The translations under genes and the position numbers were made by a program. 64,000 bases of DNA from Dreissena polymorpha (taxonomy: Eukaryota > Mollusca > Bivalvia > Myida > Dreissenidae). A model generated the notes under the pieces. That model was not told the origin of the DNA. It saw only the letters and a list, made by a program, of their open reading frames with translations, and did not search any database. The stretch spans positions 69,200,110 through 69,264,109 of the forward strand of contig NC_068359.1 in NCBI RefSeq assembly GCF_020536995.1, read 5' to 3'. The stretch's first letter is position 1. Every line of letters starts with the position of its first letter. Positions 12,449 through 24,526 of this stretch are shown here, in pieces.

Positions 12449-13651
12449 ATGTATATTATATGTGGAGATTTTAATTTAGTGCTTGACCCACTGTTGGACT
12501 ATATTAACTATAAACATTTTAACAGTAATAGGAAAGCTAGGGACTTGTTATCGGGGGAAGTAGTTAAAAGGGAATTGAAGGACACATATAGATATACAAA
12601 TGGAGAGAAAAAAGGTTACACATGGAGACGTACTTACCCATTACAACAGGGCCGTCTGGACCTTTTCCTTATTACAAAAAATATGATTGAATATTTAATA
12701 AATGCTCAAATACAATCAAGCTACAGATCTGATCATTCTATTATCGACATGGTTATAAGTTTTGAAAAAAATGTACGTGGCAAAGGTTTATGGAAATTTA
12801 ATAACTCGTTGCTATCTGATATAGAATTTTTGCCAGTAATTGATAATTTGATAGATGATATAAAGCGTCAATATTGCATTCCTATATATAATTTAGACAC
12901 ATTAAATGAGATTGACGACAGCCAAATACAATTTGTCATAAACGATCAACTTTTCTTAGAAACACTTTTAATGGAAATTAGAGGCAAGACCATCTCTTAT
13001 TCAAGTCACAAAGCAAAATTAAGAAGAACACAAGAAATATTGTTAATATCAAAAATTGAAATAATAGAGCAAGCACTCACTGAAGAAAATAAGGAATTAC
13101 TAATTACATTAAAAAATGAACTAGTAATTATAAGACAGGAAACCATGAAGGGTTGCTTTATACGTTCACGCTCCGAATGGATAGATCATGGAGAAAAACC
13201 TACAAAAATGTTTTGTAACTTGGAAAAAAGTAATTTTCTTTCCAAAAATATTTCTTGCATTGAGAGAGAAGATGGAACTGTAATATATGATCCGGACAAC
13301 ATTCTTAAAGAAGCAAATTCCTTTTACAAATTGTTATATTCAGAACAACCAACAATCAACTATGATCTCAAAGATGAATTTAAAAATGATCAATTGCCCA
13401 AATTAACTAATTTAGAGTCGGACATGTTAGAGGGTTTTCTTTCTTTTCAAGAAGTGTCAGCTACGCTCAAACAAATGAAAAATGACCAAAGCCCAGGCTC
13501 TGATGGATTCTCTGCAAACTTCTTTAAAGTTTTTTGGAAAAAAATGGGTGTCTTCTTGGTTAGAAGCATAAATTATATAAAATATTGGTTCACTTTCAAT
13601 AACCCAAAAGCAGGGGATTATTACATGTATCCCCAAGGAGGGAAAGCCTAA
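12449..13651 (+). pseudogene. LINE endonuclease C-terminal half, linker and RT start
   Basis: A 400-residue open stretch. It has GDFN about 6 residues in and SDH near residue 98, the active-site blocks of the LINE AP-like endonuclease. A long helical linker follows, then the L1-type WxxxGEKPTKMFCNLE box near residue 250 and the RT entry motif (QSPGSDGFSANFFK) near residue 350. The N-terminal half of the endonuclease is absent. The frame is lost after 13651, where RT sequence continues in another frame. The methionine at 12449 is internal to the original protein and is not a true start. Confidence 0.8.
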
Positions 13652-15066
13652 ACAATTAAAAAAAAATGGAGACCTATTTGCTTGTTAAACACTGTCTATA
13701 AACTAGCATCAGGAACAATAGCTAACAGACTTAAGTCAGTCTTAAACAAATTTAATTAAGTAAATAATGACCAAACTGGTTTCATTAAAGGCAGGTTCAT
13801 GGGAGATAATACAAGGCTATTATATGATATTATGAGTTATACTGAGTGCAACCAAATCCCTGGCCTACTGATGCTAATTTATTTCAAAAAAGCGTTCGAT
13901 ACTTTATCATTCAGTTTTATAAAACAAGTGTTTGACTTTTTTAACTTTGGGCCAATGTTTAAGAACTGGATAGCACTTTTTTTTAATAATATGGAAAATG
14001 CAATCCAGTTGAACGGGTTTTTGACAGACTTCTTTATAATAGGACGAGGTTGTCGTCAGGGAGACCCTATTTCAGCGTATATATATATATATATATACTT
14101 TGTGCAGAAATACTAGCTATTAAAATAAGAAAATGTAAGCAAATGAAGGGAAATAACAATTGATAATGAAGAATACAAGATATCAGAATTTGCTGATGAT
14201 ACCTATTTATTAATGGACGGGTCAGAAGAATCCTTGAATATTGCACTACAATTGTTGCACTTCTTCTCACAATATTCAGGTCTGAACGTAAATTTTGAAA
14301 AAAAACTCATGTTGTCTGGATAGGGGCCTTAAAATACAGCACACGAGCTATAAAAACAAGGTGGAAACTAGCGTGGGGATGTACCCAATTTAAACATTTA
14401 GGTTTAACTTTTGACGTCGATTTACCTAAAATGATTGAGCTAAATTATAATGACAAATTAGTATAATTAGAAAATATCATTTCACATTTGAACAGAAGGG
14501 ATCTAACTCCCTTAGGTAGGATAACTGTTGTTAAAACCTTGATGCTTCCATTGTTTATTCACTTGTTTGTTTCTTTGCCACAACCCGGAGAGGCTATTTG
14601 TAAGGTTTTAAACGATACACTATTCTAATTTGTGTGACAAGGGCCTTCAAAAATCAAAGCAAAAGTCGTAACAAAAGATTTCGATGAAGGGGGACTCAAA
14701 ATGGTGGACATAAATGCATTTATGAAAAGTTTAAAATTTTCATGGATAAGAAAAGTTATTCAAGGCCAAAACAAATTTAAATCCTTAGCTAGAAAGTTAT
14801 TCGACTTAAATATACTATGTAATACAGGCAGTTTATACGCCACTTCAGCTGTAAAAAAAATGACCAACACTTTTTGGATAGATGTTTTATCCATATATTC
14901 TGACTTTGTTAAGAGTATTAATATCGACTCTGTTAATAAACTGTTAGATATGCCTTTGTTTTTTAATAACATTCTATTGATCAACAATAAATACATTTTT
15001 TGGAAGTATTTGTATGATAATGGCATTCAGTTTGTTAAAGATATTATTTAAGACGGCGGGCAGATT

Positions 15067-15828
15067 TTGTCACTGCAAGAGCTACAATTTAAAATGAATA
15101 AACAAGTAATTTTTTTACATTATGAAGGTATGAAGAGAGTTCTTTCCACATACATGGCCTCAGTCCAAAATGTAAAACTAAAAGAGTATAAAGTACATTC
15201 ATATCCAATTGTGTCGACCTATATAAAACCTTTTATTCTGAATTCATGTAATAAATTACTATACAACATGTTAAAATCAAACTCTGAAATCCCCACATGC
15301 CAAACAAAGTGGAATGAATACTTTGCAGATGATTCCATACAATGGAAAAAAGTCCATGGACAAGTGTTTAAAAAAACTAATGATACATATATTCAATGGT
15401 TACAAACTAGGATTATCCACATAATATTGGGAACAAACTCACTCCTTTTTAAAATAGGCTTTTCAGATAGTAACATATGCACCTTTTGCAAAATGTCAGA
15501 AGAATCAATTACTCATTTATTCTGGGAATATAACATAGTAAAAATACTTATGAAAGATATATCCGAAAGCTTAAAAAATGCAAATATACAAATATTAATA
15601 AACTGCAAAATGTTCCTTCTTGGAGATACAAATGAAAATGACAACTGCTTTATGCTGTTCATGGAAGTAAAAAAGTACATTTTTGAATGCAAAAGGAAAG
15701 AAGTTATTCCACATTTTCAGAGATTTAGGGCTAGCCTAAGATTAGCTTTACATATTTATGCAACCACAACAAATGAATTGAGTAAAGAATATTTTTGGAC
15801 AGTTATAAGAGGAATATGTAATTCGTAA
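15067..15828 (+). pseudogene. LINE ORF2 C-terminal domain
   Basis: A 253-residue open stretch that follows the RT pieces in a new frame. It holds the C-terminal block with Cys-x2-Cys (CTFC) followed by His and Trp (THLFWE), typical of the end of Tx1/L1 ORF2. The stop at 15826-15828 is likely the original end of ORF2 because the 3' UTR repeats follow immediately. Confidence 0.75.
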
Positions 15829-15879
15829 TTAGATGATTAACAAAAATAACTGTCTTTATAACTCCCACTATATATGACA

Positions 15880-16335
15880 TGTGCAAAGTTTGTTTACTTT
15901 ATCAAATCTTACTACATGTATGTTGTTTACGTATTGATCATAGATTTAAATTGATTGTGTTTGTAAACTGCACTCTTATTGTACACCCAAACTTTGTTAT
16001 TTAACAACACTAGCAAATGATACATAATTGGATTTTGTCTTTAACTCTCATTACATAATTTATGAAATGTGCAAAGTTTGTTTACTTGATCAAAGCTTAC
16101 TATGTTGTGTGCATATTTATCATAAATGTAAATTAATAATATTTTTAAACTGCACTCTGATTGTAAATCCATAACTTTGTTATTTAATAACACTAGCAAA
16201 TGATACAATTGGGTTTTGTCATTAACTTTCATTATGTATGAAATGTGCAAAGTTTGTTTTACTTGATCAAATCTGACTATGTTGTGTGCATATTGATCAT
16301 AAATTGAAATTGATTGTTTTTTAAAATGAGACATA
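15880..16335 (+). repeat. LINE 3'-UTR tandem repeat, about 180 bp x 2.6
   Basis: The phrase GTGCAAAGTTTGTTTACTT recurs near 15881, 16068 and 16243, giving periods of about 187 and 175 bp. Each unit also contains TTGATCATA and CTAGCAAATGATACA phrases. The units sit between the ORF2 stop and the element's 3' end. Confidence 0.85.
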
Positions 16336-16639
16336 ATTGGTTTTTATCTTGTTTGAATTTGTAACCATAGTTAAATTGTTGTGGTTAATCAAAACCCTTT
16401 GTCTTTCAAGACGCACTTATTAATGTGATTTATATAAAGAATATTTAAGTCAAGTCGATGAAGTAAAAAAGGTTGAATGATGATATTAATTCAAACTGTG
16501 TAATGAATTTAATGATATGGTGAAAACACATTACATATGGTACTACCAGGTAGATTAATTTATGAATGTGCATTACTTTGTAAATTATGTATGTATATAT
16601 ATATTATGGAATGAATAAAAGCATTTAAACAGGAAAAAA

Positions 16640-18190
16640 TTTATATCTTGTATTCTATAATTGCTAGACATAATAAGTTATAATACCGCAGTTAAATATA
16701 CTTATGTTAAAACAGAGGTATTAACATAAAGTCATATTTTATTTTATTTTGTGTTTAGTTCTCTTACGTTTTTCTCAGCGTTCGAATATCCTTAGATATA
16801 ATGGTACTATAATATAGTCAATTATGACATACTTATAATATCTTAAGTACAACTAATAAAGTATGAATTGAAACAACATAGACATGCGCAGTTATTTTCG
16901 TTACGGTGGCATTTACTTAAGCATATCAAGCAAAGAGACGAGAGCAAAAATGTAGACGTGTGGACATATGTAGGATTTTTTTTAATAATAAACAGTATGG
17001 TGACCAAAACTTAGCTCACATGCTGCCGAAAAATGGACATTGAAACCTTGGTGAGAAGCGAGTGTACCAACCACTTTGCTTACCAGACAACCGACTAGAA
17101 CTGTATTGTTTGACAACTAATTTTAGTAATACACTGATAAAAACTAGTTAACTTATTGTTTAACAGATATAACGCAAAACAATAAACGCCATCAAACTGA
17201 ATTATATGACGTCATGTAAGTCGGCAATGAGGTTTTGAACTAAAATAAAATAAATTTAAAAAAAACTGTTCCAGCCTGTATTCCCTGTTTGTTTATATAG
17301 CAAACAATGAAACTCAAGACACTCTTTCAATAAATATATATGAAGCTTATAAGTGTTAATTGCATATATTACACCTCAGAGATATTGGTCCTTCTATATC
17401 TATATGACCGGTTCCAGTCTGTAAAATGCGATAGAGAAACCTAAGAGTAGACCGGTCACTATTTTTTGTATATGGACCGTTCGGGGTTACAAACCACTAA
17501 ATTTGCACTGTATGGAAGCGTGTTTGTTTTGTGCAACGTAGTATTTTGCTGTTGCTGTAAGTAAACATTGCGGATGTTCTGCAGGGCTAAAAACTTCTGA
17601 GATTAAACCCAGTTTTAGGTTCTAAACAACGAACAATCGTACAACACTGCACAATGGTACATGGTACACTCTTCGGTGTAATATAAGAATTAGTTAACTC
17701 CACTTCGGTGCCAATGGCATTATAGTGACCAGCCAGGCAGCCACAAACCGTATATGGACCTCAGCCTACGGCTACGGCTATAATGTCATAGGAACCTCAG
17801 TGTGGTTTACTATTTCTTAAGTACTGCACTTGTTATATGATCAATTAAATACCGCTCGTTTACTTTTACAAGAGCGGACAAATATTGCTTTTTTAAATCA
17901 TGTGTTGGAATAATGTTTGAATGTCCATCTATTAAAAGTAAGGTGGGGCATAGAGGTGTACTTTTGTTTGTCCGGCCAATCGTGTTTCTTCTTTCTGATC
18001 GCAGTTCTTTCGGATTACTAAGTCGAGCGAATATAAAAAGATTATATTTCTTTGAATTGTGTAATTTGTGCAACTCCATATTTGGTAGGATGTATTTGAC
18101 ACTATCGCCCATTGTAACAAAAAAGGTTTTGATAAACATGAGTCGATGGTGGCTAAAAAAGTATTTTTTCTATAGTTTAAACCTATTTAT
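16640..18190. other. Intergenic, no gene seen
   Basis: Open frames at 17810-18139 (minus) and 17913-18386 (plus) overlap each other, and the latter runs into a SINE, so neither is supported. A GC-richer patch with inverted GACCGGT boxes lies at 17405-17460. Confidence 0.45.
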
Positions 18191-18369
18191 TTTAGCTCGA
18201 TTGCATCGAAGCCTCAGGCTTATTGAAACGCTATCGAGTCCGTTTCCTGGGCCTAGAACTAGTACTTGGCGTCTTTGGGGAAGATCTTTAGAACGCTCCC
18301 ACAGTGGGGATCGAACCCATGACCTCCCGGTCGCTAGGCGGACACCATATCAATTACACCACAGCGACC
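18191..18369 (-). mobile_element. tRNA-derived SINE, minus strand
   Basis: Reading the minus strand from 18369, a tRNA-like head has box A-like TGGTGTAATTGA and box B-like GGGTTCGATCCCC. A body follows with AGTTCTAGGCCCAGGAAACG and ends near a GATGCAATCGAGCT block. The body is homologous to the plus-strand copy at 20685-20846, so this is a true SINE family and not an isolated tRNA pseudogene. Confidence 0.75.
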
Positions 18370-18379
18370 TTTTATTTCT

Positions 18380-18995
18380 TCTATAGAGATGGAACATTAC
18401 AAACGAATTGACCAGCATGTTCAAGGACGCACCTTTGTAACTTGGTTAAGAGAGTGTAGCCATAACCGGAATTAAGGCCAATTTAGCACACAAAAAACAA
18501 CAACAACACTATTTAATGTGTGTCGTTTGTAAATATTTGTTTACTTGAAGTACTTGTATGGCTTTTGCGTTGTTACGCGCGTACTGTCTTGTAAGTGCAA
18601 AATGATTTATTTTATACTTTGACGCGCGTTACTCTAAAAGTATTGCTTTAAGAGAGACACAACTTACACACATATTAACCCGCATGCATATCATCATCAC
18701 ATTGTTTTTACCTGTTTATTTGTTGTAGTAAACAAATACTTATTATATCACAACGATGTGTTGTTGCTTCTTGCATCATGGTATCTTGCATGTTGCTAGC
18801 TCACTTATATATCCCGCTTATTTTAACTACAGGGAGTGAACCTTATTGTCTATTGAGCATACAATAAATGACAGGCGAATTTCATTTAGAAGATAAGAAC
18901 AACACCATCATCGTATTCATAAAATTAAAGAATGAAACGTGCATTATGAACAGATACAATTTCAACATGGCGAATATCTCTGGTGTGTATTTTTG
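18380..18995. other. Intergenic, nothing recognised
   Basis: No supported frame. There are short CAACAA runs near 18497. Confidence 0.45.
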
Positions 18996-18999
18996 CAAT

Positions 19000-19760
19000 C
19001 CCATGATGATTGGTGAAGTTGTGGTCTGACATCTCTGTAAAGTTCTAACATTTGACTTTTGACCTAAATGTTTGACCTCTATTTTTTTCTTAGGAAGCGG
19101 GTCTTCCACGAGACATATTGGCTCGAAATTCTTAAAATATTATAAATGCGATTTTAAAAGTATGAATGAAGAATTAGCAATTTGAACTTTACCTTCGACC
19201 TCTTACTTTTAAACTGACTTTTTAGCCTTTTACACTGGCCTTTCACTCGATACGCCGCCCCCAGTTTGTGAAGTGGCAAGTTTATTTAGAATTGCATGAT
19301 GAATAACAAAGTTACATCCTGGGTAAGCTATGCTATGAACTAATATACTATTTAATCTGTTAATTGAGGCATTAACCTTTGAGCAAAATATCGTATCCGC
19401 GAACATTTGTAGTAGGTTATTTCACTGATGCATGTTGAATGATGAAGTTACTGTGCGTTTATATGACCACATGAAATAGACCTATATGATCTGTACATTT
19501 GAGGCAGTAAAAAAATGTTACTTGTACCCCTCCGTCTCGACATAGTGCGTATTTGCGGAAACTTTGTTTAATAGTGAACGATGAATGAGAATATAACAAG
19601 CTGTATTCTGTCCCACCATGACCTTGGATATATAAGCTCGACCTTGAACTTTAATTTAAGAATACGCGTGTTACACGTGTCATTCTGTATCTACATGATG
19701 AGTATTTGATGTTAATTTATTTGGAATTGAACGATGAAAAAACAAGTCCCAGTCCTTACA
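19000..19760 (+). repeat. Degenerate tandem repeat, period about 145-155 bp
   Basis: Recurring phrases of the type TGAATGATGAAGTTAC occur near 19297, 19436, 19577 and 19732. They alternate with TTTGACCT-type and CGACC-type phrases. The design resembles the 162-bp array at 5419, but the sequence is much more diverged. Confidence 0.5.
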
Positions 19761-19769
19761 AGCCATCCA

Positions 19770-20680
19770 TATGTTGTTCTAATTAGACATGTGACATGTA
19801 AGTCTGAACTTGCCATTGGGTGTAGGTTTACAAGTGAGACATGATTGTTGAGTTAATTCGCAATTGTATGCTGAATTCTCAAATTCAACTTAAGACGCAC
19901 ACACGAATTCCCGCATTCGCACGTACCAGTTTTGAAGAGTATATCGAGCTTGTTTTTCAATCGGGTAGAGACAAAACGTCTGGACTATGGATGTTTTTTG
20001 CAAAATATTATTTTAACATCAACTAAAGCAGAAAAATCAGATCTGCTTGTTTTAATAATTTGTGTATGGCTTAAAACAAAAACAATAGGTTTATTAATTC
20101 ACAAAATAAATTAACAGCCAAGTCATGTAATCCAAATAAAGGAACATGCAGTTACAAAGATTCAAAAAAGATGTATTCACAATTGTAAATGGATAAACAG
20201 ATTACCAAGTTTGACGTTTATTTGCCTTAAATGTATATGTCATCTGATACCTTAAATCAACAGTTGATGGTAAAGATTGTTCCTCTAAATATAGTTTTAC
20301 TGGTGTGTCATATATAAAATATAATATATATTATTTTTAAAAATTATATATAGGAGCGCGCTTTGTTGTTTATATTTGCAATTCTTTGGAAAGACTGTGC
20401 ATAATAACTTTATTTATGGTATGGAGTAATTGAATTTTTTTTAAATTTCATACCATGAAAGAAATGTTTTATAATAATGCAACTTTCTTAATTGCAGGCA
20501 TATATTTATACTGTTTTTCTTGTGATCACTTAAGTAAGCGATAATAAGCTCTTGTATTCCATACTATACAACAGTTATTGATTTAAATCATAATATATAT
20601 TTAGGTATCATTTTCCAAAATGATGATTTAAATATGCTCATTATATATGCACCACTATTAAAGGATGATATATATAATAA
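19770..20680. other. Intergenic, no gene seen
   Basis: The short frames (19841-20026 and 19932-20114) overlap in different phases and carry no recognisable feature. Confidence 0.45.
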
Positions 20681-20684
20681 GGTT

Positions 20685-20846
20685 GCCGTGTCATTGTGCC
20701 AATGTTGTCCACCTAGCGATCGGGCTGTGGAGGCGTTTTTTAGATCTCCTCTTAAGACACCACGTACTGGTTCTACCTAGGAAACGGATCCGATATAGTT
20801 TCAAGGAGCCTTAGGTTTTTGATGCAATTGAGCTGAGGTAAAAACA
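20685..20846 (+). mobile_element. tRNA-derived SINE, plus strand (diverged)
   Basis: It is homologous to the body of the minus-strand SINE at 18191-18369. Both share the blocks ACTGGTTCTACCTAGGAAACG, GTTTCAAGGAGCCTTAGG and GATGCAATTGAGCT, allowing for substitutions. The tRNA-like head is degraded. Confidence 0.6.
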
Positions 20847-21126
20847 AATTTAAGTGAAAAGAGAAGTTAACCTGCTATAGCAAAACCGTTTACAATACCA
20901 TTCATTGCTGTATGAAACCATTTGAAAACCTGTGATATCACAGTTATATCTGTTGTCTCTTAGCTGGACCTATTCATTTCGTGAGATTGGCATCTATTTA
21001 TTCTAGATGTATCTAGGGATTAAATACTTCCGTACTTACGAACATAATCTGTATCGATGAGTGAGATCAGCTGATCTAAGAGAATATGTAAATCGTCACG
21101 CGCACTGATCCTTATCACAGGAGTCA

Positions 21127-21134
21127 TTTTATAA
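21127..21134 (+). promoter_or_regulatory. Possible TATA box for copy B
   Basis: TTTTATAA lies about 105 bp upstream of the ATG at 21234. Copy D has TATATAAA at a similar distance (about 125 bp), so a TATA-driven promoter shared by the family is plausible but unproven. Confidence 0.3.
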
Positions 21135-21233
21135 GCGCAAGTAAGTCAGTTTGTCCTTTAGAATAGACGAAACGATTGTTTCAACGGAATCATACAATCG
21201 CTTATATAACACTTTACCTACGGACTTCATACA

Positions 21234-22629
21234 ATGGATGTTCACGAACATAAAGTATTTCTGGCTGTGTGCTTGGGTCTAACGCTTGCAGTTTCGGAGT
21301 CAACGGAAATGCCTAACTGTGTTTTGGATATTGAAGATATACACGAAAACATCACGTACTGTACTTTTAGCAACTGGTTAAAATGGGATTGTGATTCCTG
21401 TGGTAACAATTATGAAGGGAACCTACAGACAACGTTGCGAAAACGAGCACTGTGCTGTTCGAAGGATCAAACATCAGTCGCTTCGTGTCTCGCTGAGTGC
21501 AACAAACCTACCGGGTCGGACGAAGAGAAAGAAACATGTGTAGGTGTGTGCCCCACCTTGCCACCAACAACTATACCAACGACAACATCTTCTACTACTA
21601 CAACAACTACTCTTGCTGCTACGAGTGTAACCACCCCTCAAACTATGTCAGCCACAACCCTAACAACAACTACAAGACCGATACCTACTACTGAAAAGAG
21701 TGAAGCGACAACAACATCAACCCCAGTTACGTCAACAATAGCAACAACAATTCCTACCACAATACCAACTACCATTCCTTCTACGACAAGAACTGTTCCC
21801 CAAACTACGGCAATTTCAACAAACTTACCATCAACTGCAAGTCCGCTAATTTCTGCAAGAACTTCTGAGAAAACAGAAACGTTTAACCCATTTACAACAC
21901 CAACAACCACGACGACATCACAAACAGCAACATATTCACGCACGATAGTTCCAACGACTGTTTCCACTGCACTGCCAAGTCCGACGACAACAGAAAGAAC
22001 GCCTACTACCAAATCGTGGTCTGTCGCATCATCTGCTATTGCTACAACGAATATGGATAATTATACCCCAACTAGCTTACCTTCATCAAACGAAATGACC
22101 ATTGCAAATTTGACAGTGACAGCTGGCTCGGAATTAAGCGAGACCTGTTCACTTGGATCAATTACAGTGAAAAGGGGTCCGTATGAAAAATGTAAGTTTG
22201 CATTTATCAATATTGCAATAAACAAATGTATACGAAATCAGTTTTTTTTTTTTTTTTGTTACAGGTATTTCTGTATCAAAAGTAGTGTTAAAAACATGAT
22301 TGCGGCTTTTATTCGACATCTGGAATGTCAGAAAAATATCATTTATGCAAATTTGATTTTTTTTCCTTATTACTTCCTTCACTACCACGTTCAACATAAA
22401 CTAATTAGACAATAATATAGTTTGATTAATTATTCCGTACAAACAAATTTATTAAGGTTGGACTGGTATTAAGTTTTAAATTTTGTTGCGTTTTACAGTC
22501 ACGTATTGCACACTTCTCGTCACTTCTTTGACGATCTTCGGGATGATTGCAACCGTGTTGGTCGTGGCTACAGTCGTCATCAAACTGAAAAGACGAAATG
22601 CTGTCAATGACATCTCTGCTTGGGATTAA
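21234..22629 (+). CDS. Mucin-like type I membrane protein, ten-Cys family, copy B
   Basis: Two-exon model: exon 1 is 21234-22191, the intron (GTAAGT...ACAG) is 22192-22498, and exon 2 is 22499-22629. This gives 362 residues with a phase-1 intron. Residues 1-24 form a signal peptide (hydrophobic core 8-20). Residues 29-106 hold ten cysteines spaced as in copies C and D, including W-x3-D-C-x2-C-x2-N-Y, C-C-x9-C-L-x2-C and C-x3-C-P. Residues 110-300 are a Thr/Ser/Pro-rich stalk expected to be O-glycosylated. Residues 305-319 form a conserved juxtamembrane motif (CSLGSITVKRGPYEK). A helix at about 324-347 and a 15-residue basic tail follow. The open frame runs past the donor to 22415, but paralogy and the phase match support splicing. 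A cell-surface adhesion or recognition role is inference. I know of no named family. Confidence 0.85.
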
Positions 22630-22867
22630 CTTGGCAAAGGGAACAACTATTGAGAACAACAAATATATACTTTTCAATCTATTTTTTGACGAAATCCACA
22701 AGGCCGGAATGCAATAATCCGGTATTAAGCGTAGTATGCTTTTTAAAAAAACAATTGATATAATATTCCATGGCATAAAAAATATTTTTAACTGTAATCA
22801 TGAAAGGAGCCTGTCGACACCTGGTCATTTATTCCTTGTATATACCTCTTAACACCACGTATGATAA

Positions 22868-22873
22868 AATAAA
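22868..22873 (+). terminator. Possible polyadenylation signal of copy B
   Basis: AATAAA about 240 bp past the stop of the spliced copy B model. Confidence 0.35.
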
Positions 22874-22879
22874 CCATGC

Positions 22880-23250
22880 AAACATGTGCATATGCAAACG
22901 AATGTAATTGAAATGCTATGTTGTTAAATAACAATTATCTGCATGTGTTTAAACTTTGTTCACGTTTGTACGTTTTACACCATTGAACATATTTCACAAA
23001 TATAACATTAAAGTGTCAGTTATATTTTCATTCTTATAAAAATGCACATAGCCTGAATTTTGAATAGATTCGATTCATCAACGAAAAGTACTGAAAGGTG
23101 CAAAGTGGACTCGCCTTATAATATCAACTTTTTGTTTTAATTAAATGTTATGTCTATTTCTAAATGTCATGTGTATTCATTATACTTACCAATTGCAATT
23201 GTGCGTCTTTCCTTACTGTAATATGTATATCAAAATTTCAGCTGTATTCA
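22880..23250. other. Intergenic, nothing recognised
   Basis: AT-rich spacer between copy B and the TTAA element. Confidence 0.5.
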
Positions 23251-23783
23251 TTAAAGTGAATGTTAACCACGAATGACGAAAAAAGAAATAAGTTCTAAAA
23301 TACCGTATTTTTTACAATTATTAGTTTATATTGATTAAAATTTCACGACTGGTATATTGCATTACTCGAAAAAAGTTCATATTTTCAGTAAATTCGGTAA
23401 TAAAATTTAAATTTGCGATGTGAAAGTAAATCGCGAAAAAAGGTGACATAACGATATACACACTATAAATAACGCAAGTAGATTGATCATTTTATAAAAT
23501 ATATACAAGTCACTACGCATGCACAATTTGCATTCCTGGGTTTACCACGAAACGATGATGATCACTCTACTGGCGTTATTATAGTTAATTGGTAGTTACC
23601 TGGTAGACAAACCCAGTAAAATGTATTACCGAATTTCATGAAAATATGAAAACTTAACAACTTTGTGCAAGTAATGTAAAATACCAGTCGTGATATTTTA
23701 ATCAATATAAACTAATAATTGCCAAAAATACGGTATTTTACAACTTTTCGTTTCTTCGTCATCGTGGTTGACAGTCCCTTTAA
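23251..23783. mobile_element. TTAA-flanked Kolobok-like element with long TIRs
   Basis: TTAA at 23251-23254 and 23780-23783 flanks inverted arms of about 165 bp. The right arm, read inward, starts AGGGACTGTCAACCACGA and the left starts AGTGAATGTTAACCACGA. The arms continue through a shared TAAAATACCGTATTTTT block and an AATTATTAGTTTATATTG block. The loop is about 200 bp, with no open frame. The TTAA duplication and RR-starting ends fit a Kolobok-type non-autonomous element. Confidence 0.75.
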
Positions 23784-23784
23784 T

Positions 23785-24520
23785 ATATGTGTTATAATGA
23801 TTTATTATAATTGTGTATGTAGATTATTATGTATAACCCAGTGAATGCAATCTTTATGTAAGCAGATTTGTTCATTTATTTATAAATGCATATCTCGGGA
23901 ATTATACAAAGCTCTATCATTCCGGAAGAATAAACGGATTATGCATATAAGTGTCTCTTTAAAGTCAGTACGTTTTTATTAATAATCATGGCATGTCAGT
24001 GTATTCTTAGTTCTGAACTCAATAGTTGCTTAATTTCGTGTTTGTTGAGATGGAAAAAAAATACTGGATTTCGTAATAAAGTAGAACCTCTTGTAAAAAG
24101 AAAACACGCGGTGTATCATTTTCTTTTGAAAATATAGATAGGATTGTGCTCTGATAGTTTATAGTCAACAAATACTATGCTTATCTCATGATAGATTTCG
24201 TGATATAACTATAAAATATATACCAACCACTACCTCATTTTAAAAGCATTTAACATTTCCACGAGTGACTGTACATTATTTGGAAAAACTGTGTACGTAG
24301 CTTTTTTTAATCGGAAGATGACGTGCAATTTTCAAGAGTTATAAAATGCATGTTAATGAATTTGAAGAAACACATGTTATTAGTTTTAAAGACTCAATCG
24401 TTTTAATTAACAGTTGTAACACGGCGACCCTGTTTTCATGGGGGGGTTTAAGTTTATTTGTGTATCTAGTGTACTTGCATTTGATCACTTGCTTTGAATA
24501 AACAACGTGTATGAAATTAA
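23785..24520. other. Intergenic, nothing recognised
   Basis: AT-rich spacer with no supported feature. Confidence 0.5.
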
Positions 24521-24526
24521 AAACAC

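Larger units (their letters stand above)
12365..16640 (+). mobile_element. 5'-truncated Tx1/L1-like LINE
   Basis: The order of parts is as follows. There is the C-terminal half of an AP endonuclease (CGDFN at about 12464, SDH at about 12740), then an L1-type linker with SRSEWIDHGEKPTKMFCNLE, then the RT domain over about 13400-14300 (GSDGFSANFFK, a GRFxGDNTR block, QGDPIS and an FADDT catalytic block). After that comes a C-terminal region ending in a CTFCKMSEESITHLFWE zinc-knuckle block near 15480. An AT-rich 3' UTR with about 180-bp tandem repeats and an AATAAA near 16613 follows. Domain order and the C-terminal knuckle fit Tx1/L1. The frame is broken near 12420, 13650, 14120-14700 and 15050. 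A (TA)n tract sits inside the RT at about 14077-14097. The copy is dead. Confidence 0.85.

Noticed and set aside
17913-18386. 157-residue plus-strand open frame
   Set aside because: Its C-terminal third is the antisense of a tRNA-derived SINE, and it overlaps two minus-strand frames. No domain recognised.
21638-22012. 124-residue Val-rich minus-strand frame
   Set aside because: It is the antisense shadow of the Thr-rich stalk of copy B.
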